A DNA stretch of 64,000 nucleotides from Aliiroseovarius sp. Z3 (GCF_029105185.1 NZ_JAFMZK010000002.1:248001-312000), one strand, 5' to 3'. Positions 26,997 to 36,825 are shown, numbered from the stretch's first letter. Numbers and translations are program-made. The notes: generated by a model not told the origin, from the sequence alone.

Positions 26997-28244
26997 ATGG
27001 CCAACGACCTTTTCAACAGCTTCATGAACGGTCCCGATGAAAAGGGCCGGTTCGGTGATTTTGGCGGGCGCTTTGTGTCCGAGACGCTGATGCCCCTGAT
27101 CCTTGATCTTGAGGCCGAGTACGAAAACGCCAAGACCGATGACAGCTTCTGGGCCGAGATGCAGCACCTGTGGACCCACTATGTCGGTCGCCCCAGCCCG
27201 CTCTATTTTGCCGAGGGGCTGACCAAGCATCTGGGCGGTGCCAAGGTCTATATGAAGCGTGACGAGCTGAACCATACCGGCGCGCACAAGATCAACAACG
27301 TGCTGGGGCAGATCCTTCTGGCCCGCCGCATGGGCAAGACGCGGATCATCGCCGAAACCGGGGCAGGGCAACATGGCGTGGCCACCGCGACGGTCTGCGC
27401 CAAGTTCGGCCTGAAATGCATCGTTTACATGGGAGCACATGACGTGCAGCGTCAGGCCCCCAACGTATTCCGCATGCGCCTGCTGGGGGCCGAGGTCATT
27501 CCCGTCAGCTCGGGTCGTGGCACGCTGAAAGACGCGATGAACGATGCGCTGCGGGACTGGGTGACGAATGTGGCCGACACGTTCTATTGCATCGGGACCG
27601 CTGCCGGTCCGCACCCCTATCCCGCCATGGTCCGTGATTTCCAGTCGATCATCGGCAAGGAAGCCAAGGAACAGATGCAAACTGCCGAGGGGCGTCTTCC
27701 CGACACGGTGATTGCCGCGATCGGTGGCGGGTCCAATGCGATCGGTCTGTTCTATCCCTTCCTCGACGATGACAGTGTGCGGATCATCGGCGTTGAAGCC
27801 GGTGGCAAAGGTGTGAATGACAAGATGGAACATTGTGCGTCCCTGACCGGCGGACGCCCCGGTGTGCTGCACGGCAACCGCACCTTCCTGTTGCAGGATG
27901 AGGATGGACAGATCCTTGATGGGTACTCGATCTCGGCGGGGCTGGACTATCCCGGCATCGGGCCGGAACATAGCTGGTTGCATGAAATCGGGCGCGCTGA
28001 ATACGTGGCGATCACGGACAAGGAAGCGTTGGAGGCGTTCGAGCTGTGCTGCCAGACCGAAGGGATCATCCCCGCGCTGGAACCCTGTCACGCGCTGGCC
28101 CATGTGATGAAAATCGCGCCAGAGCTGCCCGAGGATCACATCATCTGCATGAACATGTGCGGCCGTGGCGACAAGGATATCTATACCGTCGCCAAGTATC
28201 TGGGCTTTGACATGTCCGACACCGAAGGGCGCGACGCCAACTGA
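26997..28244 (+). CDS. trpB: Tryptophan synthase beta chain
   Basis: TrpB, 415 residues. It condenses indole with serine using PLP. The Schiff-base lysine K98 is in [10 protein letters not shown], the phosphate loop is GGGSNAIG, and the catalytic Glu lies in the AETGAGQHG segment. It is of the TrpB1 type, which normally channels indole from TrpA. No trpA follows: the next gene is convergent and starts 6 nt after the stop, so TrpA must be encoded elsewhere. Confidence 0.97.
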   Translation: MANDLFNSFMNGPDEKGRFGDFGGRFVSETLMPLILDLEAEYENAKTDDSFWAEMQHLWTHYVGRPSPLYFAEGLTKHLGGAKVYMKRDELNHTGAHKINNVLGQILLARRMGKTRIIAETGAGQHGVATATVCAKFGLKCIVYMGAHDVQRQAPNVFRMRLLGAEVIPVSSGRGTLKDAMNDALRDWVTNVADTFYCIGTAAGPHPYPAMVRDFQSIIGKEAKEQMQTAEGRLPDTVIAAIGGGSNAIGLFYPFLDDDSVRIIGVEAGGKGVNDKMEHCASLTGGRPGVLHGNRTFLLQDEDGQILDGYSISAGLDYPGIGPEHSWLHEIGRAEYVAITDKEALEAFELCCQTEGIIPALEPCHALAHVMKIAPELPEDHIICMNMCGRGDKDIYTVAKYLGFDMSDTEGRDAN

Positions 28245-28250
28245 TCGGGG

Positions 28251-29417
28251 TCAGTCCATCGACGCGGCAATCGCCCGAAACATGGCGATGTTGGCATCAT
28301 TGACGCCCTCATCGCGAAACTTGCGATCTGCGCTGTTCAGCGCGATCACCACGTTTCGCGATGTATCGATGAAAATATACTGGCCATAGATCCCGCGCGC
28401 GAAATATTCGCCTTCGGGTGCGTTTGGCGCCATCCACCACTGAAACCCGTACCCCTGTTCACCTGCCGCCGTAGGGGCGGACGCGACGGTTGAAGCCGCG
28501 ACCCAATCCGCTGGCACAACCTGCTGTCCGTTCCAGCGCCCGTCTTGCAAGAACATCTGCCCGAAGCGCGCATAGTCGCGTGTGCGCAGGTTCAAGCCAC
28601 CCAGCACAAAGGCCACGTCGTAGCCATCGGTGACGTAATAGGGGTCCGCCTCGAACCCCATCTTTTGAACCACATGGCGTTCCAGCAGGTCGGGGATGGA
28701 TTGCCCGGTTGCGCCCCGGATCACCATACCGATCACATGGGTGTCGATCGAGACATATTGCCATGTCTCGCCCGCGGGCGCGAAGGTTTCGGTCAGACCG
28801 GCGGCAAATTCATCCATCGACTGCCCCAGCGCCAGCACACGACCCATACGGTTAATGTCGGAATTGAAATCCAGATAATCCTCGTTGAAGACAACGCCCG
28901 ACGACATGTTCAGAACGTTGCGGATCGTCGCGCCTTCATATGCGCTGCCTTTCAGTTCGGGGGCATACAGGTCAACCGGATCGTCAATCGAGGCAATTGC
29001 GCCCTGTTCCACAATGATCCCGGTGAGCGCGGATAGAAAGCTTTTCGCGACCGACCAACTGATGCGACGATCTTCCGCCCCGGTGCCAAGGTGATAGCTT
29101 TCGTGTCGTAATGCGCCGTCTTTCAACACAACCAACGCCGTGACGGATCGTTCTGACATCCAATCCTCGGCCCCGTCTGGCAAGGATATAGCTGCGCCAG
29201 TGGGCAGGGCAACAGGCGCGGCGTTCCCGCGCGAGATCGTCCTGGTCAAGAATGCACGATCCATATGCGAGAAGTTTTGAACAATCTTCTCTTCTGCAAA
29301 CAACGAGTTCACGGCAAGAAGCCGGCCGATTTCTTCACGTTTCCAGATCGCTGCAATCGCGACCAAAACCACGATAACCAAGATCGCTTGCAACAGGCGT
29401 TTGAAGATGGTGTGCAT
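28251..29417 (-). CDS. Membrane-anchored serine hydrolase, beta-lactamase class C-like
   Basis: A 388-residue protein: one N-terminal membrane helix (about 7-24), then a beta-lactamase/penicillin-binding-like domain. The SxxK motif is SVAK (122-125), and a Tyr-containing second motif occurs in QYVSIDTHV. Family members are DD-peptidases, esterases or 6-aminohexanoate-dimer hydrolase-like enzymes, and the EstB/NylB type fits best. It probably faces the periplasm. ATG 29417 is used because an ATG at 29486 would overlap the upstream gene and the hydrophobic anchor then starts naturally. Confidence 0.83.
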   Translation of the reverse strand: MHTIFKRLLQAILVIVVLVAIAAIWKREEIGRLLAVNSLFAEEKIVQNFSHMDRAFLTRTISRGNAAPVALPTGAAISLPDGAEDWMSERSVTALVVLKDGALRHESYHLGTGAEDRRISWSVAKSFLSALTGIIVEQGAIASIDDPVDLYAPELKGSAYEGATIRNVLNMSSGVVFNEDYLDFNSDINRMGRVLALGQSMDEFAAGLTETFAPAGETWQYVSIDTHVIGMVIRGATGQSIPDLLERHVVQKMGFEADPYYVTDGYDVAFVLGGLNLRTRDYARFGQMFLQDGRWNGQQVVPADWVAASTVASAPTAAGEQGYGFQWWMAPNAPEGEYFARGIYGQYIFIDTSRNVVIALNSADRKFRDEGVNDANIAMFRAIAASMD

Positions 29418-29436
29418 GTGCCCCCCGAAATTTTCG

Positions 29437-30459
29437 TCAGGGTGCCGTCCAATCGACCCAACGTCCATGAAAATCAGCACGACCACACGTCAACTTCTGG
29501 CCCTCGGGCCACAAGGTCAGCGTCAGACATGCCCCTTTGTCCAGATGTTCGTCTGCTTCCATGGAAAAATGTGCGATGGGGCCGCGTTGGGCTGCCGCCT
29601 CGATCGTGGCGCGGCATTGCGCCTGAGTTTGAGGCGGAAAATACTGCCAGGCGATCGTGTGATACACCAGCGTCAAGTGATCGGGTGCCACGCGCTCCAG
29701 TTGCTCATCAAGCCAGTTGGCCGCGTCGCCCGCATCCACCTGCGCATCCAACACCTTGATCACCGCGCGGGTGCGCGACAATCTTTCAGGCTGATCCGCC
29801 CAAAGATACGAGATCAGGCGCAGCGCGTCGGTGGGGTCACTTGCATCCATGGGCATCAGATCGACGCCGCGCCGCGACAGGATGGATGGCGTATGCCCCG
29901 TTGGCAGGTCGCCGTGCCAATCGGGCGTTAGTGTAATCACTGGGTCGGGTGGGCCGATTTGTCCACCGGGCAGGGTCAGTGCAAACCGATCCCACATCAG
30001 GTTCAGCCCGGCACTCGCGCCTAGTTCATACATGCGGATTGGAAGTTCATACCGCGCGGCCAGCCAATGTCCGGCGGCGATCAGCACGGCGGCACGGCGC
30101 ACCTCGTTGGTCTGCGGAGGATTGTCGAGCCATTGGTCCAACATCTGGGCATGATCGCGCAGCGCGGTCTCTATCGCGGCCCAAAGTGTGGCATCGTCGG
30201 GCGAGGCGTTCGGCGGATAAACCGCTTTCAGCGCAGGGCATGTGTTCGTCAGAACCAGTGCATGCAACCCGGCGAGCAGGCGGAGAGGAACCGAATGCCC
30301 CCGCGGTCCGATGTTGCCGGACCAGTTGAACAAGCGATCGGTTAATGGCGTGCCGGGCTGGATGTTGTCGGCAAGCAGGTCAAGAACGCGTGCGGTGAAC
30401 GGTGAGTCAAGATGCCTGTTGCTTCCCGCCTGATGCCGCAAAGCATCGCGCAGGCTCAT
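29437..30459 (-). CDS. DUF2332-family protein
   Basis: A 340-residue protein of the DUF2332 family, common in Rhodobacteraceae. It has a helical N-terminal half and a Rossmann-like core with YELGASAGLNL, a glycine-rich loop resembling class I methyltransferases. A conserved Trp-rich C-terminus includes YHTIAWQYFPP and HGRWVDW. No catalytic residues can be assigned with confidence; SAM binding is plausible but unproven. It overlaps pth by 4 nt, so the two are translationally coupled, though a shared function is not implied. Confidence 0.8.
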   Translation of the reverse strand: MSLRDALRHQAGSNRHLDSPFTARVLDLLADNIQPGTPLTDRLFNWSGNIGPRGHSVPLRLLAGLHALVLTNTCPALKAVYPPNASPDDATLWAAIETALRDHAQMLDQWLDNPPQTNEVRRAAVLIAAGHWLAARYELPIRMYELGASAGLNLMWDRFALTLPGGQIGPPDPVITLTPDWHGDLPTGHTPSILSRRGVDLMPMDASDPTDALRLISYLWADQPERLSRTRAVIKVLDAQVDAGDAANWLDEQLERVAPDHLTLVYHTIAWQYFPPQTQAQCRATIEAAAQRGPIAHFSMEADEHLDKGACLTLTLWPEGQKLTCGRADFHGRWVDWTAP

Positions 30460-31160
30460 GAGAATTTGTCCATCAGCCGTTGCAGCGGGCTGCGACTTTC
30501 CTTGGGTTCCGTGTCCACCTTGGGCTCGGGTGGCGATGCAGGCGCGGGCGCGGGCTTTGTGTTCGGTTTCGGTTGCGTGTTTGATGAGCGCGGCGGATTG
30601 ATCCGTCGACCGATGGCATTCATAAACTTGCCGCTATCCCCTTCAGCAAGGTCCGCCGCCCCATCGGCACAGCCGCGCAGCACATCGTCCAGCCAACTTT
30701 CGTCCGCCTTGGAGAAATCGCGCAGAACATAGGATGACACCGCGTTCTTATTCCCCGGATGCCCGATACCCATGCGCACCCGGGTATAATCCGGGCCGAT
30801 ATGCGCGTGGATCGACCGCAGGCCATTATGCCCGGCATGACCGCCGCCCTTTTTGACCCGCACCTTTCCGGGGGCCAGATCAAGCTCGTCATGAAATACG
30901 ATGAGGTCATCGGGGGTCAGTTTGTAGAACCGCATCGCCTCGCCCACGGATTGACCGGACAGGTTCATGAAGGTTTCGGGCTTCAACAGCAGCACTTTTT
31001 CGTGGCCCAATCGCCCTTCGGTCAAGGCACCCTGAAACTTGCCACGCCACGGGGCGAACCCATGCTCCTCTGCTATGCCGTCCAGCGCCATGAAACCGAT
31101 ATTGTGGCGGTTGCCCGCATATTTTGGGCCGGGGTTACCAAGCCCCACAAACATTTTCAT
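30456..31160 (-). CDS. pth: Peptidyl-tRNA hydrolase
   Basis: Pth, 234 residues, releases peptides from peptidyl-tRNA dropped by stalled ribosomes. GLGNPGPKYAGNRHNIGFM holds N9 and catalytic H19; the FHDELDLAPG and GGGHAGHNGLRS segments hold the catalytic Asp and substrate-binding Asn. The core ends near residue 190. A roughly 40-residue Pro/Lys-rich tail not found in E. coli Pth follows and looks disordered. AGGAAAGG precedes the ATG. It sits downstream of rplY on the same strand, the usual pairing, but with a terminator between. Confidence 0.95.
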   Translation of the reverse strand: MKMFVGLGNPGPKYAGNRHNIGFMALDGIAEEHGFAPWRGKFQGALTEGRLGHEKVLLLKPETFMNLSGQSVGEAMRFYKLTPDDLIVFHDELDLAPGKVRVKKGGGHAGHNGLRSIHAHIGPDYTRVRMGIGHPGNKNAVSSYVLRDFSKADESWLDDVLRGCADGAADLAEGDSGKFMNAIGRRINPPRSSNTQPKPNTKPAPAPASPPEPKVDTEPKESRSPLQRLMDKFS

Positions 31161-31425
31161 CTTTGACCTTTCCTGCTGGACATCTTGCCCGCACAGCGGA
31201 CATGTTGTGGCACCACCAAACTAAAGATCACCCACACGGGTTGCAATCACCCCAGCGTATCGTGATCGGAGATCCCGTTGCCCCGATATTCGATAGATGG
31301 AATAGACCTTGAGGTTCCTCAGCATTGCCTGAACGACGTCGAAGAGGTTCGTTTGCTGCACGGGGCCGTCGTGCTTGCTGGTGGTGTTTCAGCGACCGGT
31401 CGAGTGACGACCTGACGGGGCGACA
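31161..31425. other. Non-coding gap between pth and rplY
   Basis: The gap from pth to rplY is 319 nt including the rplY terminator. No convincing gene, tRNA or repeat is visible; short open frames on both strands lack ribosome-binding sites and homology. It presumably holds the pth promoter. Confidence 0.5.
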
Positions 31426-31457
31426 CAAAAAAAAGCGGGTCCCGCAGGACCCGCTTT
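31426..31457 (-). terminator. rplY rho-independent terminator
   Basis: An 11-bp perfect stem, AAAGCGGGTCC with GGACCCGCTTT, and loop CGCA. Read on the minus strand it is followed by a run of T. It lies just after the rplY stop. Confidence 0.9.
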
Positions 31458-31479
31458 GTCGTCGTCCTTGCAGACTGAC

Positions 31480-32136
31480 TTACTCTTCCGACTTCATTTC
31501 GGTTGCTTCAACTTCGTCGGCTGCAACCTCTCCGGTCTCACCCTCGTCCTCATCTGCCGAACGCAGCGAGCTTGGGGCAGAGATGTTGGCGATCACGAAG
31601 TCACGGTCAACGGTGACTTTCGCGCCTTTCGGCAGGTCCACGTCTGAAATATGGATTACGTCACCGACTTCACGGCCAGACAGGTCGACAATGATCTGCT
31701 CAGGAATCTCACCTGCAAGAACATTCAGTTCGACTTCCGGGCGCACAACGGTCAGAACGCCACCTTTTTTCAGCCCGGGCGCTTTTTCTTCGTTGGTGAA
31801 TTCAACGTGAATGAAAAGGCTGATCCGCGTGTTGCGGTGCAGACGCATCAGGTCAAGATGGGTCGGCAGGTCTTTCACGACATCGCGCTGCACGTTCCGG
31901 CAGATGACGCGCACGTCATCATGGCCATCGACCTTCAGGTTCCAAAGGGTCGAAAGGAAACGGCCAGCTTTCAGCTTTTTCAGCAGGTCGTTGAAGGGGA
32001 TGTTGATCGGCAGAGGCTCTTCGCTGCTGCCATACACGATACCCGGTACCAAGCCTTCGCGGCGAGCTTGACGAGCGGCCCCCTTGCCTGTCCCCGTCCG
32101 TACCGTGGCCTCAAGATCAGGAATCTGTTTTGCCAT
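31480..32136 (-). CDS. rplY: 50S ribosomal protein L25/general stress protein Ctc
   Basis: L25 of the long CTC type, 218 residues: an N-terminal 5S rRNA-binding L25 domain (about 1-95, with [20 protein letters not shown]) and a C-terminal TL5/CTC beta domain (about 100-185). A strongly acidic Glu/Asp tail (about 188-218) ends the protein. GGAGA 6 nt before the ATG lies inside the coding end of the FliJ-like gene, which overlaps rplY by 20 nt. Its own promoter is therefore expected within that gene or further up the flagellar run. Confidence 0.95.
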   Translation of the reverse strand: MAKQIPDLEATVRTGTGKGAARQARREGLVPGIVYGSSEEPLPINIPFNDLLKKLKAGRFLSTLWNLKVDGHDDVRVICRNVQRDVVKDLPTHLDLMRLHRNTRISLFIHVEFTNEEKAPGLKKGGVLTVVRPEVELNVLAGEIPEQIIVDLSGREVGDVIHISDVDLPKGAKVTVDRDFVIANISAPSSLRSADEDEGETGEVAADEVEATEMKSEE

Positions 32137-32647
32137 GGAAATTCTCCAGTTTGTTGATGCGGGATTCCTCCAAGGGTGTAAGTCCCGCGGTTGAAGCCGT
32201 GCCTATAGACCGATGGCTGTCAAAAGAAAAGAGGTTTCTTGCCAAACTGCCCTGCGAAACGCTCTGCTCAAACCGCTTCCGCGCTTTCATCTGCTGCGCC
32301 TGCTTTTCTTTGTCTACCAAGGCTTCCGTCGCTGATTTTCGCCCGAATGCCAGACGAGCGTTCTGGACAACACTTTCACGGTCAGCCCGTGCGCGTGCAA
32401 GGTCGCAATTCAGCTTGGTTAACTCCCGTTCGACCCAGCGTTGCCAGGTTCCGTAATGCCCGCTGGTCAATGCAAGCGGGAAAGCGTCGCCCTGCTCGGA
32501 TTCTGGCGCAGTATGAAGACGTTGACGCAGGTTAGAAATGTGCAACTCAAGCGTTTGAATGGCGCGGTTGTGCTGCGCGAGGGTTGCCATCGCCGCATCG
32601 TGTTGCAGGGCGGCCAGCTCAGCCAATTGGGTCAGCGGGCGTTTCAT
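32117..32647 (-). CDS. Coiled-coil protein of the flagellar cluster, FliJ-like candidate
   Basis: A 176-residue, highly charged, mostly helical protein. Long heptad-rich stretches (about 5-60 and 85-135) and a basic MKARKRFEQ segment resemble FliJ, the export-ATPase stalk/chaperone-escort protein, in size and shape, but sequence alone does not prove it. Its start overlaps the flhB stop by 4 nt, placing it in the flhA-fliR-flhB operon, where an export accessory protein would be expected. The last 20 nt overlap rplY. FliI, the usual FliJ partner, is not in the window. Confidence 0.6.
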   Translation of the reverse strand: MKRPLTQLAELAALQHDAAMATLAQHNRAIQTLELHISNLRQRLHTAPESEQGDAFPLALTSGHYGTWQRWVERELTKLNCDLARARADRESVVQNARLAFGRKSATEALVDKEKQAQQMKARKRFEQSVSQGSLARNLFSFDSHRSIGTASTAGLTPLEESRINKLENFHGKTDS

Positions 32648-33741
32648 GCCTTGGTGCCAAATAAGCTGCGTGCCCGATTGCGCATCTTCTCGGCAAAACG
32701 GATCGCGGCAGCAACGGCTTGGTAATGGTCGGGCGGAATCTCGTCGCCGATGTCGACCGTGGCGTAAAGCGCACGTGCCGTGGGCGGGTCACTGTGGATT
32801 GGGACGCCGTGTTCGCTTGCTGTCTGGCGAATTCGAGCGGCCGTTTCATCAACGCCTTTCGCGACGCAAACTGGCGCGGCACCGGGCATCCGCGACCATT
32901 TCAGAGCCACGGCGTAATGGGTCGGGTTAACCACGACCACGTCAGCATCGGGCACGTCGGCAAGCATTTGGTTCATGGCGATGGCATAACCTTTTTGCCG
33001 TCGCTGTCCCTTCATGTGCGGATCGCCCTCACTCTGCTTGATTTCATCCATCAGATCCTTGTGGGACATGCGGTTCTTGCGCAAATGCTCCTGATACTGC
33101 CAGAAATAGTCGATACCGCCGAGGATCAGAGCGATCACAAGGACAAGCGCGAAAAACTCGACACACAGATCAAGCAGTACGACAATCGTCATTCCCCCGC
33201 TCAGCGACATGGTGGACAGGATCTCGGGCAGTTTCACCCAGATGAAAACACCCAGCACCAGCGTATAGATCGTCAGCTTCACAAAGCTTTTCGCAAACTC
33301 AAACAGGCCCGACCGCCCAAACTTGTTCTTTGCATTCGACAGAAGTGACAGGCGGTTCAGCTTCGGTTGGAGCTTTTCGGGCGCCACGATAAAGGTTCGC
33401 GTCGCGATGGCGAGCAGCAGGACCGCTGTTGCCGGGGCCAGAAACCAAGGCAAGAGGGGCTTCCCCAATCCCAGCAGAAGTGATGCGGAAAACGGTGTAC
33501 CACCGCGAAAAACCTCGTCAGCGATCTGGTCTGATCGGGCCAGAATCGCGGTCAGCAATTCGCCCACACCTGTCAAGCTCGCGGCACCCAGCGAAGTCGC
33601 GATCAGCAGCAGCGCAAGGTATGACGTGGCGGTGTTCAGGTCGGCAGATCGAGCCACTTCCCCGCGTCGGCGTGCGTCGTCCAGTTTCTTCTGGGTTGGT
33701 TCGTGTTGCTTGCTGTCGTCGTCATCCGTGCCGGACATCAC
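32644..33741 (-). CDS. flhB: Flagellar export switch protein FlhB
   Basis: FlhB, 365 residues, the substrate-specificity switch of the flagellar type III export gate. Four membrane helices lie between about 38 and 212. The cytoplasmic domain carries the autocleavage motif NPTH at 272-275, within VVVVNPTHYAVALKW, where Asn-Pro cleavage switches export from rod/hook to filament subunits. The N-terminus has the usual KTE-like charged segment (TQKKLDDARRRGEVARS). It overlaps both fliR (upstream) and the FliJ-like gene (downstream) by 4 nt. Confidence 0.97.
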   Translation of the reverse strand: MMSGTDDDDSKQHEPTQKKLDDARRRGEVARSADLNTATSYLALLLIATSLGAASLTGVGELLTAILARSDQIADEVFRGGTPFSASLLLGLGKPLLPWFLAPATAVLLLAIATRTFIVAPEKLQPKLNRLSLLSNAKNKFGRSGLFEFAKSFVKLTIYTLVLGVFIWVKLPEILSTMSLSGGMTIVVLLDLCVEFFALVLVIALILGGIDYFWQYQEHLRKNRMSHKDLMDEIKQSEGDPHMKGQRRQKGYAIAMNQMLADVPDADVVVVNPTHYAVALKWSRMPGAAPVCVAKGVDETAARIRQTASEHGVPIHSDPPTARALYATVDIGDEIPPDHYQAVAAAIRFAEKMRNRARSLFGTKA

Positions 33742-34505
33742 CGACCTCCGAATGGATCAGCAAGCATCGCCTCAAGCGCGGTCTGCCAGATGGGAAGCAG
33801 AAGGGGGGTGGTCAGCAACAGCAAGATCAAGCCGCCGGCGGTGATCGCGGGCGCGCCAACAAACGCCACCATCAGCTGAGGCATCGCCCTGTTGATGACG
33901 CCAAGCGCGACATTGTAAAGCAAAGACGCTATGACAAATGGGGCGGCCAGTGAAAAGGCCAATGAAAAGGCTCTTGCGATCTGGGCAATCCCCCAATTCG
34001 TGAACACCTGTGCGTCGGGCAACTGTCCGATTGGAAAGACGTGATAGGTTTGGATCAGGCCCGTTGCCAGTTTGACATGCAGGCCGAGCATCACTGCCAG
34101 CGCCAAGCCAGCGACGACCAGAACATGGCCAATCGCGGGTTGCGGATCGGTATTCGCCCCCCCCATCAATTGCGCCAGAGATGTCGATTGCGCTGCAATG
34201 CTGCCCGCAATCTGAAGCGCCATGATCATCAAACGAATGGCTATGCCGAACCCCAATCCGATCACCGGTTCCGACGCGTAGTAGAGCGGCTGAAGCGGTG
34301 GCGCAGATCCGGCGTCGGCGATGACGACCGGCGCGACGATCATGGTGAAGGCGAATGTCAGAAACAATCGCACCCTTACGGGCACCGATTTTTCACCGAA
34401 AGCAGGCAGGACGGCCATTGCCGCTCCTACCCTTAAAAAAACCACCAAACCCTGCTGTACGAGCAGCGGCCCCAAGGTTGAGATTTGGTCCAGCGCAGCG
34501 ATCAT
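33738..34505 (-). CDS. fliR: Flagellar biosynthetic protein FliR
   Basis: FliR, 255 residues, an integral membrane component of the export gate that builds a helical FliP-FliQ-FliR pore with FlhB. About six hydrophobic segments are visible, together with LRVGAAMAVLPAFGEKSVPVRVRLFLTFAF near the N-terminus (split here by the first loop) and the IRLMIMALQIAG segment typical of the family. Four-nt overlaps with flhA and flhB indicate one translationally coupled operon. FliQ is not encoded in the window. Confidence 0.95.
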   Translation of the reverse strand: MIAALDQISTLGPLLVQQGLVVFLRVGAAMAVLPAFGEKSVPVRVRLFLTFAFTMIVAPVVIADAGSAPPLQPLYYASEPVIGLGFGIAIRLMIMALQIAGSIAAQSTSLAQLMGGANTDPQPAIGHVLVVAGLALAVMLGLHVKLATGLIQTYHVFPIGQLPDAQVFTNWGIAQIARAFSLAFSLAAPFVIASLLYNVALGVINRAMPQLMVAFVGAPAITAGGLILLLLTTPLLLPIWQTALEAMLADPFGGR

Positions 34506-36583
34506 GCCGGGATCATCCCGACCAATGATGGTTTGGCTTCCGTCCCGATTTCTTCGAATGACAGAACGGGGTTTGCTATTCCCTTGGCGGACAGCACGGT
34601 TTTTAGAAACCGTCGTCGCCGGGAAGACGTCACGACGCCGGGGTATATCCCGTTCTCGCCGGCCCGTGCGATCTTGTCTGCAACGGAATTTGCCAGCCGG
34701 TTGAATTCTTCCGGGGGCAACGCCACATCGCTGCCGGTGTCGCTGTCAAGCTGGTGGGATTGAAACGTGGCCTCCCACTCTGGGGCAAGCTGGACAAGCG
34801 GTACAGTCCCATCATCGCGTTTCAGCTCCGCGATCAGCTGGAACCCCAAACGCTGACGAACATATTCGCAAATGGTGTCGGGTGCGGCGAATACAGGGCG
34901 TGCTTCCGCGATGCTTTCGATGATCAGGGGCAGGTTGCGGATCGAGACACGTTCTTCCAACAACAGGCGCAGCACGGCATGAAGCAGGTCAAGCGGCACT
35001 TTTTCCGGCACGAGTTCGTCCAGCATGCGGCGGTTGGCGTCGGCCCGGTCCGCGTCGGACAGGTTTACAAACTCGTCCAACAATCGGCGCAGTGCTTTGA
35101 ACCCAAGAAGGCGCGGAAAGTTGCGTTTCATGACCTCCAGCAAATGGGTGGCCAGAACTTCGGTTGGCGCAATGACCGCGCAGCCTGACAATGCGGCTTC
35201 CTCCTGCTGGTCGGGGCTGATCCAACGGGCTGGCGCGCCATAGACCGGTTCTTTCACGTCGTCGCCATCGGGAAGGGTGTCGTCTGGGCCGGATAAGATG
35301 ACCAGCGCGCGGTGTGCCTGCAGAATATTGCGCGCCTGTTCGACCCCTTGAATTCTGATTGCATAGGTGCCAGCGGGTAGTGCGCTGTTATCTGTCAGCC
35401 GGATCTCGGGCAGGATCAAGCCGAAAGTGCTGGCAATGTGATTTCGAATGCTGGCGATGCGGGCATCCAGACCCGTGGCAGGGTCAAGGACCATCGACAC
35501 CAGATCAGGCGCAAACTCGACATGTATGTCGTCCAGATCGAGGACGTCGCCAAGGCTCTCAACCGGCGGGGCAACATCGGTATCGGATGGGGTGGCGGTC
35601 ACCTCTCGGGCTTCCTCAAGCTGAAATTGATACCCCTTCCAGGCAGCCACGCCCAAGGCCGCCGCACCGAGAATGAAGGGAACGAAAGGCAGGCCGGGCA
35701 CCAGACCGAACAGGGCCATCAACACTGCCACAGTGGCCAATGCGGACGGATATCGGCCAAGTTGCGAGAACAGGGCCAGATCTGTCGATCCGGATGTTCC
35801 GCCACGCGCCAGAAGCAACGCTGAGGCGATCGAGATGATCACAGCTGGTATCTGCGTGACCAGCCCGTCACCGACCGTCAGGATGGCATAGGTCTGGAAC
35901 GCGTGTGCGATTTGCATGTCGTGTACCACCACGCCGATGATCAGGCCCATCACCAAATTCAGGAATGTGATCAACAACCCCGCCACAGCGTCACCCTTCA
36001 CGAACTTCGATGCGCCATCCAATGACCCGAAGAATGTGGTTTCCGCCTGGTCCCTCTCGCGTCGGGTTTTGGCTTCAGCGTGGTCGATTGCACCTGCGGA
36101 CATGTCGCTGTCGATGGCCAGTTGCTTGCCTGGCATCCCGTCCAATGCAAAGCGCGCGCCCACTTCGGCCATCCGCGCCGCGCCCTTGGTGATGACGATG
36201 AAGTTGACAATCAGCAGCACGCAAAACACCACGAGGCCGAGCAGAATGCTGCCGCCCATAACGAAACTGGCAAAGCCTTCGATCACGCTGCCCGCGGCCG
36301 AGGTGCCGGTGTGGCCCTGCCCAATGATGAGCTTCGTTGAAGAGACATTCAACGACAGGCGCAGCATCAGAGAGGCCAGAAGCACAGTCGGAAAGGCTGA
36401 AAAATCCAGTGGCCGCTCGATGAAAAGTGTGACCGTAAACATCAAGATTGCGAGCGCAAATGACGAGGCAAGACCCACATCCAACACCCATGCAGGCATC
36501 GGCAGGATCATCATGACGATGATTGCCATCAAGACCAATGCGAGCAGGATCGTGGGACGAAAGATGTCTTTGACCGTCAGCAT
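34502..36583 (-). CDS. flhA: Flagellar export apparatus protein FlhA
   Basis: FlhA, 693 residues, the nonameric export-gate protein. Seven to eight membrane helices fill residues 1-320, with the FHIPEP-family signature region including KGAARMAEVGARFALDGMPG and the conserved membrane/cytosol loop. A large cytoplasmic chaperone- and substrate-docking domain (about 345-693) follows. It is first in the flhA-fliR-flhB-FliJ-like group, preceded by a 284-nt non-coding stretch that presumably holds its promoter and contains a nested inverted repeat at 36786-36825. Confidence 0.97.
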   Translation of the reverse strand: MLTVKDIFRPTILLALVLMAIIVMMILPMPAWVLDVGLASSFALAILMFTVTLFIERPLDFSAFPTVLLASLMLRLSLNVSSTKLIIGQGHTGTSAAGSVIEGFASFVMGGSILLGLVVFCVLLIVNFIVITKGAARMAEVGARFALDGMPGKQLAIDSDMSAGAIDHAEAKTRRERDQAETTFFGSLDGASKFVKGDAVAGLLITFLNLVMGLIIGVVVHDMQIAHAFQTYAILTVGDGLVTQIPAVIISIASALLLARGGTSGSTDLALFSQLGRYPSALATVAVLMALFGLVPGLPFVPFILGAAALGVAAWKGYQFQLEEAREVTATPSDTDVAPPVESLGDVLDLDDIHVEFAPDLVSMVLDPATGLDARIASIRNHIASTFGLILPEIRLTDNSALPAGTYAIRIQGVEQARNILQAHRALVILSGPDDTLPDGDDVKEPVYGAPARWISPDQQEEAALSGCAVIAPTEVLATHLLEVMKRNFPRLLGFKALRRLLDEFVNLSDADRADANRRMLDELVPEKVPLDLLHAVLRLLLEERVSIRNLPLIIESIAEARPVFAAPDTICEYVRQRLGFQLIAELKRDDGTVPLVQLAPEWEATFQSHQLDSDTGSDVALPPEEFNRLANSVADKIARAGENGIYPGVVTSSRRRRFLKTVLSAKGIANPVLSFEEIGTEAKPSLVGMIPA

Positions 36584-36785
36584 TGGCCGACTTTCACGAT
36601 GATGCCAGACCCGACTGGGTGGTTTAGAGCGATGGGGCAGGGAGCCAGTTTGGCCACGCGGTTAGGTTCGCCGTGCGTGCCGCCCGTTCTGACCGGCCCG
36701 CAGTTTCTGAACGCCCTTATCACGGACGTCACATTTACGGTGCCACGCCAGTATCGACGCAAAGGATTGTCATGCTGAATAGGTC

Positions 36786-36825
36786 TGGGCATTAGGTCGC
36801 AGGTCCTGCTTTTGTCTGATGCCCA
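36786..36825. repeat. Nested inverted repeat upstream of flhA
   Basis: TGGGCATTAG (36786-36795) pairs with CTGATGCCCA (36816-36825) over 10 bp with one G-T pair. The loop holds a second palindrome, GCAGG-T-CCTGC. No T-run follows on either strand, so it is not a simple terminator. The rest of 36584-36867 shows no gene; a minus-strand 96-codon open frame there looks spurious. Confidence 0.6.

Noticed and set aside
31228-31428. A 66-codon minus-strand open frame between rplY and pth
   Set aside because: No ribosome-binding site or recognisable family; lies in the leader region next to the rplY terminator.
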